This document shows positions 22,031 through 33,822 of a stretch of DNA of 64,000 bases, piece by piece. Position numbers and translations under genes: made by a program. Below the pieces are notes generated by a model. It searched no databases. It worked only from the letters and a program-made list of their open reading frames with translations, and was not told the DNA's origin. The first letter of the stretch is position 1. Each line of letters opens with the position of its first letter. This DNA is from Macrotrachela quadricornifera. Lineage: Eukaryota > Rotifera > Eurotatoria > Philodinida > Philodinidae. Where the stretch lies: contig JAJEKB010021543.1 in assembly GCA_022393335.1 (NCBI GenBank), positions 1,919,654 through 1,983,653 of the forward strand, in the 5' to 3' direction.

Positions 22031-25000
22031 TCATGTCATTGGATCAAGTAAACATGGTCGACGAAATTCTTGACCACGTTCATGAATCCATTTATTTGCA
22101 ATCCATTTATTACCAATTAATACAGGACAACCTACAATAAAGGAAAAACAAACACTATATTATAAAAAAATAACTTACCTGCATGTAGAGTTCGCTCATC
22201 TCCTAAATCACATTAATATATAATGAAGGTACAAAAAAATTTAGTATATAGTAACCTTTGCCTGATGCATGAAGATTATACCAAAATACAGCACTTCCTT
22301 TTTTAGGTTTTGTAAAACCACCACTTAAAGGAAAAACAGTTGCACCACCTTGTTCTACGTCACTTAACTAGAAATATTTTATTTATTTTCACATTAATTT
22401 AACAATAATTGACTTACATAAGTTAACCAAGTTGCAATACGATCTCCTAAAAACTAAATTCTGTTGAAATAAACTTCAATAAATAATATTAAACTTACCG
22501 TCTTCAGAGCTTTCAGTCTCATTTAGTTCTGATAACTAAATTTAAGTTTATTTTCTAATAAAATTTTTTTATATAATAACTTACACTTAAACGATCATGA
22601 TGTGGTTCATATTGACCGCCAACACCATAATTTGCAACCTAATTATTTAATAAATATATTTTATATATCTATATAAGCATTATTTATATACTTGAAGTGA
22701 TTCAGCTGTGATGATACTTAAATTTGTTACAGCTTCAATTAAACGAGATAAACGAGCTACAGCTGGTGAATCTTCATCTCCTAACCAAGCACTAAAATTT
22801 CAATTATTTAAATAATAAATTATAAAATATAATAAAATCTTCAATTAATACATGCAAGAAAATACTACATAGTATGTATCAAATAAAGTTAAATATGATT
22901 AGTTCATCAAATCAGTTAAAAAGTAAATATTTTTAATATTCATTTTTGAAATCAATAGCTAGTTAACATTAGTACCAATAGTAATTAGAAACAATATTTT
23001 CTTTTCTTGTACCTTTTGCTTACTCTAATATTGGCAATCTCGTATTCATTTGCAACAGGACTACCAACTTTAGCTCTATTTAGCTATAATCATAATCAGA
23101 AAGACATATTCGATTAATTATATATGATATACGACCAAAACAAAGACAATATATATGAACTAATTAGAAATCTTTTGTGCGATTAAGATTCTATTTAGAT
23201 TTTCCTAATAATCTTTCATTCTGTTGATCGATTTCCATAACTTTCGATATGTTACACTTATCTCAATGTTCTGCATTTGTACTAAATTTCAGCATTCTAG
23301 TTCATATAATCGCTGAGTTTTAAAATCTATGCCACGAAAAATCATAGTTTCAATGAGATGTAGTAAGAAATCGAAATATTCTAATCATCGAAAAAAGGAA
23401 AAATGACATAACGATTAATCCATTGTGTAGACTGTGAAACTTCCTATCAAAATATGCATTTGTCTCTCTTTCACTATCTCCTCCTATTTGTAATATTCTA
23501 TGACAGACATTTGCACTTTTTTCTATTGAATAACATTTAGAAAATGTCTTTACAAATAAGTTTTGAACAACTTATCCGTTCTCATTTAATTTTTACCATA
23601 GAAGGTATAATTCTTATAGTTGCGTAACCACTTAAAAATTCAGCTGTCTATCTTCTTTTGTTATTAACATATTTACATTGCATGACAAACTGTAGAGCAA
23701 TATTTTTCATATAGTATTTGAAGTGATAATAAGTTAACATAGTTTTCAAAATCAACGAAATTCATTTGTTTTTGGCAAATTACTCTCATTTATTACAAAT
23801 GTTGATTTGAGATTAAAGCGTAGTTTTACTAACAATGGAGGTGTTTGTACTGTTCGCAAGAAAAATGGCACATATTCAGGCCAAATGAAAGATCTCGCCG
23901 CCAAACTAAAAAGCTCAAAATATTAGCTGCTCTTGGCTTGTCTTGAGGGAAATTTTTAAATTTAGGTATAAAAACAAATCAAGAAAAGTTTTCTCTACAA
24001 TTATAAGGGTAAAGCATATTATTGTTCGGGCCGATTATAGGATTTGTTGGGTCTCTCTTTCATATGGCCCGAACAACATCATGTTTTATTCTTATAATAG
24101 TAGAGAAAGCCTTTCTTGATTCATTTTTATACCTAAATTTAAAAATCTCCCTCAAGACAAGCCAAGGGCAGCTAATATTTTAACCTGGTTAGTTTGGCGG
24201 CGAGATCTTTCATTTGGCCTGAATATGTGCCATTTTTCTTGCGGACACTAGAAACACCTCCATTGTTAGAAAAATTGCTCATCCTTTCTTATAACAAATT
24301 CAAAAATACTTAAACTTTGTCATGCAATCTTTTATAACAAAACAGATATTATCCCAATTTTTCATATTCATATCCCTAGCAACAAAAGAGATATAAAAGT
24401 TAACATTTAAAATTTTTTTTTCGTCATAATTCAAAAATAAAAACACACCAAGGGTATACACGAAAACATACACAAAGAGTAGTATGAAAATAAGTATATA
24501 TTCAAAGAATGATATTCGATAGAATTATAGTGATGTTTTTATTGGGTATTTATAGTATATCTACATATTTGACATCAGTAATTATTATTTAACTTTCCAA
24601 AATATTAACCTTTATATCTTTCTTATTTCTAGAGAAAGAGATATGAAAATTCAAGGTAATGTCTTGCCTTATCATAAAAAATTAGATATCGAAGTTTGGA
24701 CATTTTTGAATTTGTTGTCGACAAGAATGAGCAATTTTTTCGAGAGTCTAAGGCTTATGGGTCATTCTATATATTTGTATCATTTCAGTCTCTGTTACTA
24801 ATTCTATAATTAAATGATTTGAAAGTATTAGTAACAAACTCATGAACAAATACATCTTATAACTATAATATAATTTCTGTTATTTGTGTAATGAATATAT
24901 ACCATTGGCATAGCAAGTGATTTTATTTCTTGAATATCTTTATCACTAATAATATCATGAAAAAGAAGAAGATATGGTTGATCTGCTAATTGTTCTTCTT

Positions 25001-28000
25001 TAACTGGTTGTAAAATAAGATATGGATGATTGTTATGACGATAACGACAAAATAATTTTGATCGACGTTTATTATCTAACTAATAAAAGAAATATAAAAT
25101 GATAAATGGGTGAATCCATGGAGATCCAACCGCTTTTTGAAAAGGTCTTTTTTTTCGATTTTTTTCCTTTCACAATGCCGGTATGATTTAGAAAACACTT
25201 TTGATGAAAAAAAAATCTAACCCTTTCTATTGAAAATGTCGAGTTTTCGAGCATTTTTTCGGTGCCCCTATGATACACTATATATACACAGGAAATCTTA
25301 AAAGAAAATCTAGGATTTTTTCGCGAATGATTTTTTTTGAATTTTTTTCTCATAAATATTTAAAAAGTTTAAAAATATGTTTTCTGAGAAACATTTGACC
25401 TTTTCTATCGAAATTCTTAGAATACTAAATCATTTTCTCTGAATACAACAGTCACAAGTGATCGTTAACTTGAGTTACAATGAATTAGTTTGACAATTTT
25501 CATCTCTCTCATAGAGTACAAGAATTTTCATCATAATATCTCTCAGAACATTTTCGAACTGATGACTTTGCGCACGTCATTGGAAAGATATCCTCCTAAA
25601 CCGTTTGGCAAAAGTGAGATCAAGAGGACAAAAGGAGTAGAGGTATCGAAATGGTGAATTTTCCATATCTTTATAAGGACATCTTTAGGCGTAAATTTTT
25701 ATGCACAAATATCGTGTCTTCAAACGAGTAAGATTACGGATGAATCATCAGATATTAAAAAATATCGAATATCCACCCATTAGTACTTTTTTTCAAACTT
25801 GTATCGCAATGTCAAGAAAACGAATATATTGTGAACATCCGATGAAACATAGAAAATCTACACGTGTATCAAAAGGAGTAGTCGCCGTATCATCACAGCT
25901 ATCGAGATTTTTGTTTTCTCAATATGATGCGGCTACCACTCGAATTTATTGGTAATGTCCAAGATGTCATGCATTTGAATCGAAAAAAATGATGAGTTAT
26001 CAATCAATGGAATTTAACGAAGATGAAAGTTCAAGTGGTGATGATGAAAATGCTATTAATGTGGTGTTTAATGATCTGAACATAGAAGAGGAGCAGAATT
26101 GTCATATGGATAGTGGTATCTTAGATGAGTCAAAAGATGATGAGGATGATGATTCACCATTTATGGATGATGAGACGACTGATCCTGAATCGATGGATGG
26201 AGGTACAGGCGCTGACTCATATGAACTGGAATACCAGAAAGACAAAGCAATGGAGGAATTGTCAAACATATTCAAATTGTTGAACATAAGTCCGATTCAT
26301 GACAGGTAAGTTTGTAAATTTAATCTGAGTTTTCTGAAAGAATCTTTATACTTAGATCAGCAGTATTATCCATTCGTACCAAAGTTGATGAAGTTTATAG
26401 AAAACTTAATCGGCTATGTGATGTATTAGATGAAAAGTCTCAAGTTTCGCACGATCCAAATCCTCACGGGCTGATGATATGTGAGTCTAATGAACTTTTA
26501 GATGGTTTGAAAAAGTTATACGCCGAGAGTGATGCCGATGAACAAGTTAGTTTAATGACAATTGCTCCAAAAGAATGGGGTCGACAAAAAAACGAAAAAT
26601 GGTACGTTTTTTATTCTTGTTTCTTCCAATGTCTTCGCATTTTTCTGTATATATGTTACTAAATACGTCTTTCACTTATCAGGTTTCAATCAAAGCAAAA
26701 TCAAGCTCGACGATCGCTCATTCTTCGAAACAACAAAGGAATACTAGCTTATCCACAATGTCTACGGGGAAATATTCCTTTATCTGACGCAACAATTGAT
26801 GCTGTGATCAAGTTCTATAGTGAGGATAGTATCAGTCGGACCTCATCCAATTCCAAAGACATAATTAAAATCAACGGACAACCAGTCGCAGTTCGTTTTT
26901 TAGAGATGACTGTCTTGGATGCCTACCGAATATTTAACAAACGATTTCCTGGAGCTGTTGCAAGATCAACCTTCACTGCTCTTCGACCACGAGAAGTAAA
27001 AATTGCAACACCACATGAGACGTGCATGTGTATTATTCACGAGAAAATGGATTTGTTATTGAAGGTTTGTGTTAGTTGTATATTGATACGATTGTTTCAT
27101 AGTTTCATTACAGGCTTGGAGCAACTACTATCGAAAATCTACCGGCACAGCTTCTTTCTCATCTAGTGACAAGACCAATATGAAAGATCTGATCGCTCGA
27201 ATGGTTTGCACTATACCGGACGAAAAGTGCTTCAGTGGTGAATGTGACAACTGTCCAACGGAAAATATCATAGATGTTCTCACTGATAAAAATACAATGG
27301 ACTTGGATGACAAATGTTCATGGACGTTGTGGAAGAAAGTCAATAACAAGTTCGACCTTCAACAGATGTTTGGCTCAGTTGATTCTCTACTCACGGAAAT
27401 TGAAGAAAGATGACCTTTATTCTTGCTTCACACGTATTGTAATCGTCAACAGCGTGAATATATTAAAGAGTTGCGTTGCCAATCATCAGACAAGACGTTT
27501 GTTGTGGCTCAGATTGATTTCTCAATGAATTACACGTTGATACGTCAGGGCGAAGTTCAACAAGGATTTTTTAGTCAGCATCAAGCTATCTTGTTTACAA
27601 TGCATCTGACCATTGGAAAGGAACAACGAAACGTAGCGAGCATCAGTAATTATATGGAACATACAACTGCATTTGTGCACTGTGCACAAAAAATTCTTGT
27701 TCAATTCATCAAGAAGAACTTTCCACTGGTAAAAAAGATCAATTATGTGAGGTAAGTCTTACTTCTGTTAAAGCCTATGTGCTAGATCAGCTCTCTTCTT
27801 TCTTCTAGTGATGGAGCAAGTGCTCATTTTAAGAACAATGCCAGTATTTTGAACCTGATTAATCATAAAACCGACTTCAATTTAGATGCTTCTTGGACGT
27901 TTACAGCTATAGGTCATGAAAAAGGAGCTGGTGATAGAATAGGTGCGGTGCTGAAATCCACTGCTAGGTGTGCTACTCGTTCCAAGAACATTCTCATATC

Positions 28001-30563
28001 AAATGCAAAAGACTTCTACAAGTTCTCACAAAAACAACAACTCGAGACAGCAAGAAGATCCAACAAAAATACTCCTGGTGTTCATGTATTTTATCTTGAA
28101 GCAGATGAAGTGAAAAAGGTTAAAAACAATTACCTAAAAGCTAGAAGCGAGAAACTTCGAACAACAGGTGAAAAAAAATCATTGTTTCTACTCCTTTATA
28201 TTGATCTTGGTTTAGGTACAATACAAGGGATCCGAACTATGCATGAATTCAAACCGATCAGTCGCTCAATTGTTCAATATCGTTCGACATCTCGATCAAA
28301 CCAGATCAGGACATTTACATTTAAATAAACTTCCCTTTTATGTCTTTTCTAGTCGATCGAATTTTTTGGAGTCAGACTTGATGACAGTGGCGGAGCCAGG
28401 ATTTTGAGCCAGGATTTTGAGCCAGGGGGGGCTCGGCCCCCCCTAGATTTTTCGGGACCCTGACAATAAAAAAAAATCTTTGAAAACACTACTACAGATC
28501 TTCTGATTTTTCAAAAAAAATGATGACCGGGGGGGGGGGGGGGGGGGCTTCGCAAGGGCCCCCCCCCCCCCCCCCCGGGGGGGGGCCCCAACCCCGGGAA
28601 AAGTCCCTGCCCCTCCCCCCCAACAGTTTGGAGCTGGGGGGGGGGGGCTCAATATTCTCCGCGGGCCTTTGAGCCCCCCCTAACAAATAAAATACACGTA
28701 TCAAAAATTTCACTAGGGGGGGCTCAAAAGTTCGTGGGGAGGGCTGAGCCCCCCCTGGCTCCGCCACTGCTTGATGATGATACCCAACACAGACAAATTG
28801 GATATCTCTCTTCATTTTCTTCGTATACTAGATTCGTTTAATCTCAGATCAATGACTTATGATGATTTCTACGTCAATATTCGATGTCATCAATTATCCA
28901 TAACTCAACGAGAAAGAGAAGTTGAAAATTGTCAAATTAATTCATTATAATTCAAGTTAACGATCACTTGTGGCTGTTGTATTCAGAGAAAACATGTTTT
29001 TAAACTTTTTAAATATTTATGAGGAGAAAAAAATTCAAAAAAAATCATTCGCGAAAAAATCCTAGATTTTCTTTTAAGATTTCCTATGTATATATAGTGT
29101 ATCATAGGGGCACCGAAAAAATACTCGAAAACTCGACATTTTCAATAGAAAGGGTTAGATTTTTTTTTCATCAAAAGTGTTTTCTAGATCATACCGGCAT
29201 TGTGGAAGAAAAAAAATCGAAAAAAAAGACCTTTCCAAAAAAGTGGTTGGGTCTCCATGGATTCACCCACATATTCTTTCTTCTATTATTGATTTTTACT
29301 TGAGATCTATTTTGTCGACAAAGATGTTCATATGCTTCAAATATGAGGGAACTAACACCTGGTCGTTGATTATTTATTGTATAATTTTTATCTTTTTTTA
29401 TTGTTGGAATTAATGTAAGGTCTATTGAATCATTTGTATTTAAATGATTATTTTCTTCTTGTTGTTCAACTATTCTTTGATTTCTAATAGTTTTTTCATA
29501 ATAAATTTTATTTTGTTTTGCTAAAACATGATTGGGATCTTAAATAATAAAATAAAAATTTTCATTTTGAAAAAAAGGAAAATATTTTATTTTTTTACAT
29601 ACCGATAGCAAGAATTTCTTCAGTCATGTCTAAAGCATGTTCTAAATTTCCTTGCTAAACAAAAAAATAAATAATTTTATTAAAATAAAATAAATTTATT
29701 TTACTTTAAATGTTGCATAAGAAAGATAATCTAAAATATAAGTTTTATTAATTGATTTGTTATGTGTTTCTTCTTCAAAATGATCGAGTGCTTCTTCCAT
29801 CCACATTAATGTATGATAAAAATCATTATTTTCATATGCAACACGTCCCAAATCATAACATTCTAAAGCTAGAAAAAATAAATTCTAATAAAAAGAAAAG
29901 ACAAACAATATTTATCCTTAGCTAACCACTTAATTTTTTTGATTTATATGTTGAACTTATTTGTCCATTAGCTAATTCACTTGGATTTAAGTTATAAGTA
30001 TCTTGTAAACGCATTAATCCAATAGCAGATCCTAGTTGTTTATAGAAAACATTATAAACAAAAAAACAAATTTATTCATTTACCAGTATAATCTTCAGAT
30101 GAAGGAAATAACAAATTATCAGAAATAGTTTTTGAAAAATCTATAGAACAAAAATGATAATAAAATTGAATTTTGAATACTAAAATTAGTATACCTGGAG
30201 ATAACATTTTTTCAATTTTATTCCATTCAATTGTTAAATGTTTAATAAGTAAATGTGAATTAACTGGATTACCAAAATAATATTCTTCATTTCCTTCTGA
30301 TTGATCAATTTCATCTTTAATTATATTAACAAATCTTTAACAAAAAGAAAATGAGTAAATTAATTAAATAATATTTATTTAATAAATTACTTTTCTATAT
30401 GATTTAATCGTTCATATTCTTGTTTAAGATAAATTTCTAATTTTTTCATCAATTCAATTTCAGTATTTAATAATTTAGTTAAATGTGTTGTTGATGTAAA
30501 TAAATCACATTGAGTAACAATTGTTTTGATAAGAATAAGATAAAAAATTGGTATAAGATACAT
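22031..30563 (-). CDS. Prolyl 4-hydroxylase subunit alpha (16 exons)
   Basis: Collagen prolyl 4-hydroxylase catalytic subunit; it hydroxylates Pro in the ER using Fe(II), 2-oxoglutarate, O2 and ascorbate. Exons, 5' to 3': 30563-30392, 30334-30195, 30140-30084, 30031-29930, 29868-29705, 29654-29603, 29538-29300, 25079-24903, 23083-23013, 22791-22692, 22638-22585, 22535-22499, 22446-22418, 22367-22256, 22202-22179, 22131-22031. The signal peptide is MYLIPIFYLILIKTIVTQ. The N-terminal dimerisation and peptide-binding TPR region includes CYDLGRVAYENNDFYHTLMW and LDYLSYATFK; then comes LFCRYRHNNHPYLILQP. The catalytic domain has iron ligands HHD in GGQYEPHHDRLS and His in RTLHAGCPV, and the 2-oxoglutarate Lys in GNKW; the end is ERGQEFRRPC. 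Most introns are 45-80 bp. The 4.2-kb intron 7 holds a transposon and the 1.8-kb intron 8 holds two foldback elements. Exon edges are read by eye; an error of a base is possible in exon 1. Confidence 0.92.
23826..24275. repeat. Near-palindromic foldback element in P4H intron
   Basis: Arms of about 190 bp in inverted orientation. The left arm has CTAACAATGGAGGTGTTT, then CGCAAGAAAAATGGCACATA; the right arm has TATGTGCCATTTTTCTTGCG, then AAACACCTCCATTGTTAG. The unpaired centre (about 24010-24075) contains GTTCGGGCCGAT. No coding sequence. It lies in intron 8 of the prolyl 4-hydroxylase gene. Confidence 0.8.
24278..24775. repeat. Foldback element, short copy of the 31.6-kb family
   Basis: Inverted arms: ATTGCTCATCCTTTCTTATAAC at the left and a complementary GTCGACAAGAATGAGCAATT region at the right, with TTAACATTTAAAA / AAATATTAACCTTTATAT flanking the loop. 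Sequence and layout match the larger foldback at 31585-32880 (TATCCTAAATTTTCATGCC and TTAACATTTTAGATAA there). It abuts the previous palindrome in the same intron. Confidence 0.65.
25701..28950 (+). pseudogene. DDE-like transposase, intron-bearing, broken
   Basis: One frame set read through short introns (about 26306-26355, 26602-26682, 27065-27114, 27751-27809, 28165-28213). A Cys/His-rich zinc-finger-like start (RKRIYCEHPMKHRK, CPRCHAFE) is followed by an acidic linker, a helical region and a catalytic-looking core. The core has AQIDFSMNYTL, SDGASAHFKNNASI and GHEKGAGDRIGAVLKS, which I infer carry a D, D and D/E triad. I recall similar proteins as uncharacterised invertebrate genes and cannot name the superfamily. 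Lesions: TAA at 25953-25955 inside the zinc-finger region, TGA at 27411-27413 (EER-stop-PLFLLHTY, probably Trp originally), and the hAT MITE inserted between Leu and Asp codons at 28385. The C-terminal part resumes at 28778 (TQHRQIGYLSSFSS). Dead as it stands. Confidence 0.72.
28385..28769. mobile_element. hAT MITE with perfect 8-bp target duplication
   Basis: Ends CAGTGGCGGAGCCAGG (28385) and its complement, finishing CCGCCACTG at 28769. They are flanked by CTTGATGA on both sides (28377-28384 and 28770-28777). 385 bp, GC-rich, with long G and C runs (28529-28590) and internal inverted GGGGGGGCTC motifs. Near the left end AGGATTTTGAGCC is tandemly doubled. Removing it and one CTTGATGA restores an open frame in the host transposase exon. 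Confidence 0.92.
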
Positions 30564-31009
30564 GTAGCTCTTTTTTTTTTAAAACAAAATCTAAAAGAAT
30601 AATAATCAACTATACTTGTCTGCCATTCAGTACATTAGTGTTATTAGAAAAGAAATCAAATGTTCATTATGCACAAAAATTATACAATGGATGTGCTTCA
30701 ATTTGAATGTAGTATCTATTAGTAACGTTTTCATTTTGTCGCGTTCTCTTCAAACGATAAAGCAAATGTTTATAATGTATAATAGTCCTTTTACATCGGT
30801 AATATCGACAGAGAGAATAAATCGACTGATTAAGCACAAAAAATGTGTACAAAGGTGAAAGACCAATCATGTTAAATGAAGTTTTAATACACTAAAATAA
30901 ATTTCTGACCTCCATGATGATTTATATATCTATTTTGATAGTTATTTTTAATATACAATTTGTAAAACAATTATTCAGACACTTTGATACGTATCTTGTA
31001 AAACAAATT
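30564..31009. other. AT-rich intergenic
   Basis: 5' side of the prolyl 4-hydroxylase gene (its promoter is expected here). No gene; opposing open frames at 30616-30870 overlap each other and have no domain. Confidence 0.5.
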
Positions 31010-31135
31010 TCACAATACGTAGGATATCTTAGGTCAAGATTCGTCCAGAAAGTGGACCAACAAAAACAAAAGGTGGACCAAGATAGAACTCGACGAGCTC
31101 TATCGAATGGTCACCTTTGGAGGTAAATTTCATCA
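31010..31135 (+). repeat. Repeat copy a (GTGGACCAA...AGATAGAACTCGA)
   Basis: Contains ACGTAGGATATCTTAGGTCA, CGTCCAGAAAGTGGACCAAC and GATAGAACTCGACGAGCTC, then GGTCACCTTTGGAG. Inverted copies are at 37861-38003 (closest) and 37711-37796. The copies bracket the transposon nest between them. Confidence 0.65.
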
Positions 31136-31584
31136 AGTTATTGTTGAGAAACAATTTATTAGTGTTTGATTTATTAATAGTTTTAATAATTTTCATTAGA
31201 ATTCACTTTGTGAATGATACAAGCAAAAAAGAAATTAGAATTTGAATAGATTCTTATTTACTCTATTAATTTCAAATTTACTTTTATAGATTCAATGTAT
31301 CAATATTGAGAAATGAATTTTTAATATTTGTTTCGATTTCGATATATAGCCAGTGTTTCTAATGGAAATCTAAAACAAAATGTAAATGTACATTTTATTT
31401 TTGTGACTGACGTATACATGTACATTTTGCTTGTGACAAGCAAATGTATCAAAGTGTACACACTTGAAGTTTAGTATAAAGTAAAGAAATTAAAGATAGA
31501 AGAATGTTAATATTTTTCTTTCGTAAAAAACTAAAACTATATTAGATAAACAAATACACAACAAACACAACAAGTATAGTTAAA

Positions 31585-32880
31585 GAGCGATCCATAAGTC
31601 TTAGATTCTCTCAAGAAAACTGCTCTTTCTCCCTTATAACAAATCCAAAAAATCTCAAACTTTCGTACATAATTCCTTGTAACATGGCGCGTATTATCCT
31701 AAATTTTCATGCCTCTATCTCTACAAATAAGAAAGACATATAGGTTAACATTTTAGATAATTTTTTCCACGTCCTAAAAACACAACATCACGAAAGTTTT
31801 GCATGAAAAGATACAGAAAAATGCACAAATAATGCTACTATAATAAATATATACTAGAAGAATTATGTGAGATAGAATTACGTCAGAATATTAATTAGAT
31901 GTCTTCTATACAGAGATGTCCATCGCGGCTGAAAATCTACCGCTGCCGCGACGCGGTGATGTATTAGATAAAGTAGGTGCGACGCGGTCTAACATAAACT
32001 AACCGCTGCCGCGATGGTTTTCAAAAAATCGTTTCGAATTTCACTGTTCCAACTGTGTCAGACAACAGATATTGCTAGTAAACTATCAAATTCATTCAGC
32101 TCTACATTGTTCTATTTGTAAAAAGTAAAATTTCTACCAAAAACATGCTGTTTTTCAATGTTCTTTAAAAAAAGTCTGCCGCTGCCGCGGCCACGTCGCG
32201 TCATCGGCAGCGACAACGCCGCGATGGACATCTCTGCTTCTATAGTCTATTTTTCATAATTATCTTCAATACTGATTGATTCTAATTAGACTTATAAACA
32301 TTGTTTCACGTACATCATGTAATGTTAAAATTTATTCTATCAGCTTTTTATATTTTCGGGACATAAATGTTTGAAAAGAACAGTAGAACTGAAGCTAAAC
32401 GTCGAAAGATAAAATGTCGAAAGGTAAAATAACGGAAGAAAAATCTAACAATGAGAAATGTTGCTAAAAATTTCTCAAAAACGCACGAACGATGTTCTCA
32501 AGTCTAATTAGAATCAATCAGTATTGAAGATAATTATGTAAATAGACTATAGAAGACATCTAATTAATATTCTGACGTAATTCTATCTCACATAATTCTT
32601 CTAGTATATATTTATTATAGTAGCATTATTTGTGCATTTTTCTGTATCTTTCCATGTAAAACCTTCGTGATGTTGTGTTTTTAGGATATGGAAAAAATTA
32701 TCTAAAATGTTAACCTATATGTCTTTCTTATTTGTAGAGATAGAGGCATGAAAATTTAGGATAATACGAGCCATGTTACAAGGAATTATGTACGAAAGTT
32801 TGAGGCTTTTTGGATTTGTTATAAGGGAGAAAGAGCAGTTTTCTTGAGAGAACCTAAGACTTATGGACCATCCTTTAATA
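31585..32880. mobile_element. Foldback element, full copy
   Basis: Arms of about 370 bp: GATCCATAAGTCTTAGATTC at the left and GAACCTAAGACTTATGGACC at the right. They continue with CTCTTTCTCCCTTATAACAAAT / ATTTGTTATAAGGGAGAAAG and the TATCCTAAATTTTCATGCC region. The loop is about 32293-32492. The left arm is interrupted by a hAT MITE that the right arm lacks, so that insertion is younger. A shorter copy lies at 24278-24775. Confidence 0.85.
31911..32236. mobile_element. hAT MITE with perfect 8-bp target duplication
   Basis: Ends CAGAGATGTCCATCGCGGC (31911) and its near-complement ending GATGGACATCTCTG (32236). Flanked by CTTCTATA on both sides (31903-31910 and 32237-32244). 326 bp, with GC-rich subterminal CCGCTGCCGCGACGCGG motifs in both orientations. 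The intact sister arm of the host foldback (about 32540) shows the empty site. Confidence 0.93.
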
Positions 32881-33822
32881 CGTCCTTTGATTTAGTAGTT
32901 GATAGTAATGAAAAAAGAAATAAAATTGACGATGCTGTTTGAACTCCATTTTCATTAGTAGATATAATGGATTTGGATCTTTATTCGAAAGTTCATCTAA
33001 TTTCAGCGGAACATTACTCATTTACAATGAATCTGAAATGAATAAAAAACAAAAAACGTCCATAGCACTGTTAATGCATTATGATATATAGTGATAAATA
33101 GAGAAGAGAAGAGAACCAAATGGTTACACAAAACACATTAATATAGTAGATTAGATGGATCAGATGGACGCAATAAGATATTAGACGAATGATAATTTAT
33201 ATGAAAAGAGGTTATAATCGTTTATTGTTTAATCATAACTATAAAAATTCATATTCGAACTATTCTCGAAAAAATATTAGTGTTAGAAACAGAGTGTTAA
33301 TCTATTACACAAAGTGTATTTTGTACACTCTTTTTTTTTTCTCGATAAAGTGTACAGCAGCGTGTATTTCAAGAGAAGCAGATGTTCTGTACATTTTGTT
33401 TATGGTTGGTACATTTGCCATTAGAAACACTGATTATATAGCAACAAGAAACAATGCCTATTGGTTCTTCTTCATTGCCCAATGAACTTGAAGAATGATA
33501 GATAGCGCATTGAATCACCGCACAACAATCTCATGTGAAACGATATATATATGTATCGAAATAAAGACAGGAGAGGAAAAAAGTCCTATTGGCTAAAATA
33601 TAGGAATAAAAAGAAATATATAGGCCGAAAACACACTACAACAAATAAAGCTGATTTAAGCAACATGATTGGTGCAAAATTTAAATCAGAGTTAACTCAT
33701 CTTTTTGAGATGATTTAATGCAAACGCACCAATCCACTTTTGATTCGTTTTCACCAATGAAAAAATATATGCGTCGCCTTATAGATATTCATTTTTTTTA
33801 TTGAGGCACGTCTACATAAAGA

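Larger units (their letters stand above)
25108..29268 (+). mobile_element. DNA transposon with long TIRs and DDE-like gene, family unclear
   Basis: 4.16 kb. The terminal inverted repeats are about 280 bp: GGGTGAATCCATGGAGATCC at 25108, and on the minus strand GGGTGAATCCATGGAGACCC starting at 29268. The repeats continue inward through the shared CTATATATACACAGG / CATAGGAAATCTTAA region and CGCGAATGATTTTTT. The element sits wholly inside intron 7 of the prolyl 4-hydroxylase gene, in opposite orientation to it, with about 28 bp and 31 bp of the original intron left on either side. It encodes the multi-exon transposase-like gene below. No convincing target duplication was found. A later hAT MITE lies within it at 28385-28769. 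Confidence 0.85.
31351..33434. mobile_element. Probable hAT-like element holding nested foldback
   Basis: Left end CAGTGTTTCTAATGG at 31351 and inverted right end CCATTAGAAACACTG ending at 33432. TATATAGC occurs directly before the left end (31343-31350) and two bases after the right end (33435-33442), which suggests an 8-bp target duplication. Both termini carry further complementary blocks (GTACATTTTG / AAATGTAC, TGTACAC). No transposase. Most of its length is a later foldback element. Confidence 0.65.

Noticed and set aside
25072..25353. 93-codon minus frame and its near twin at 29019-29303
   Set aside because: They are the two inverted ends of the transposon, not genes.
28529..28640. G and C runs as a telomere or quadruplex locus
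   Set aside because: They lie inside a MITE with clear ends and target duplication; the homopolymer lengths may also be assembly artefacts.
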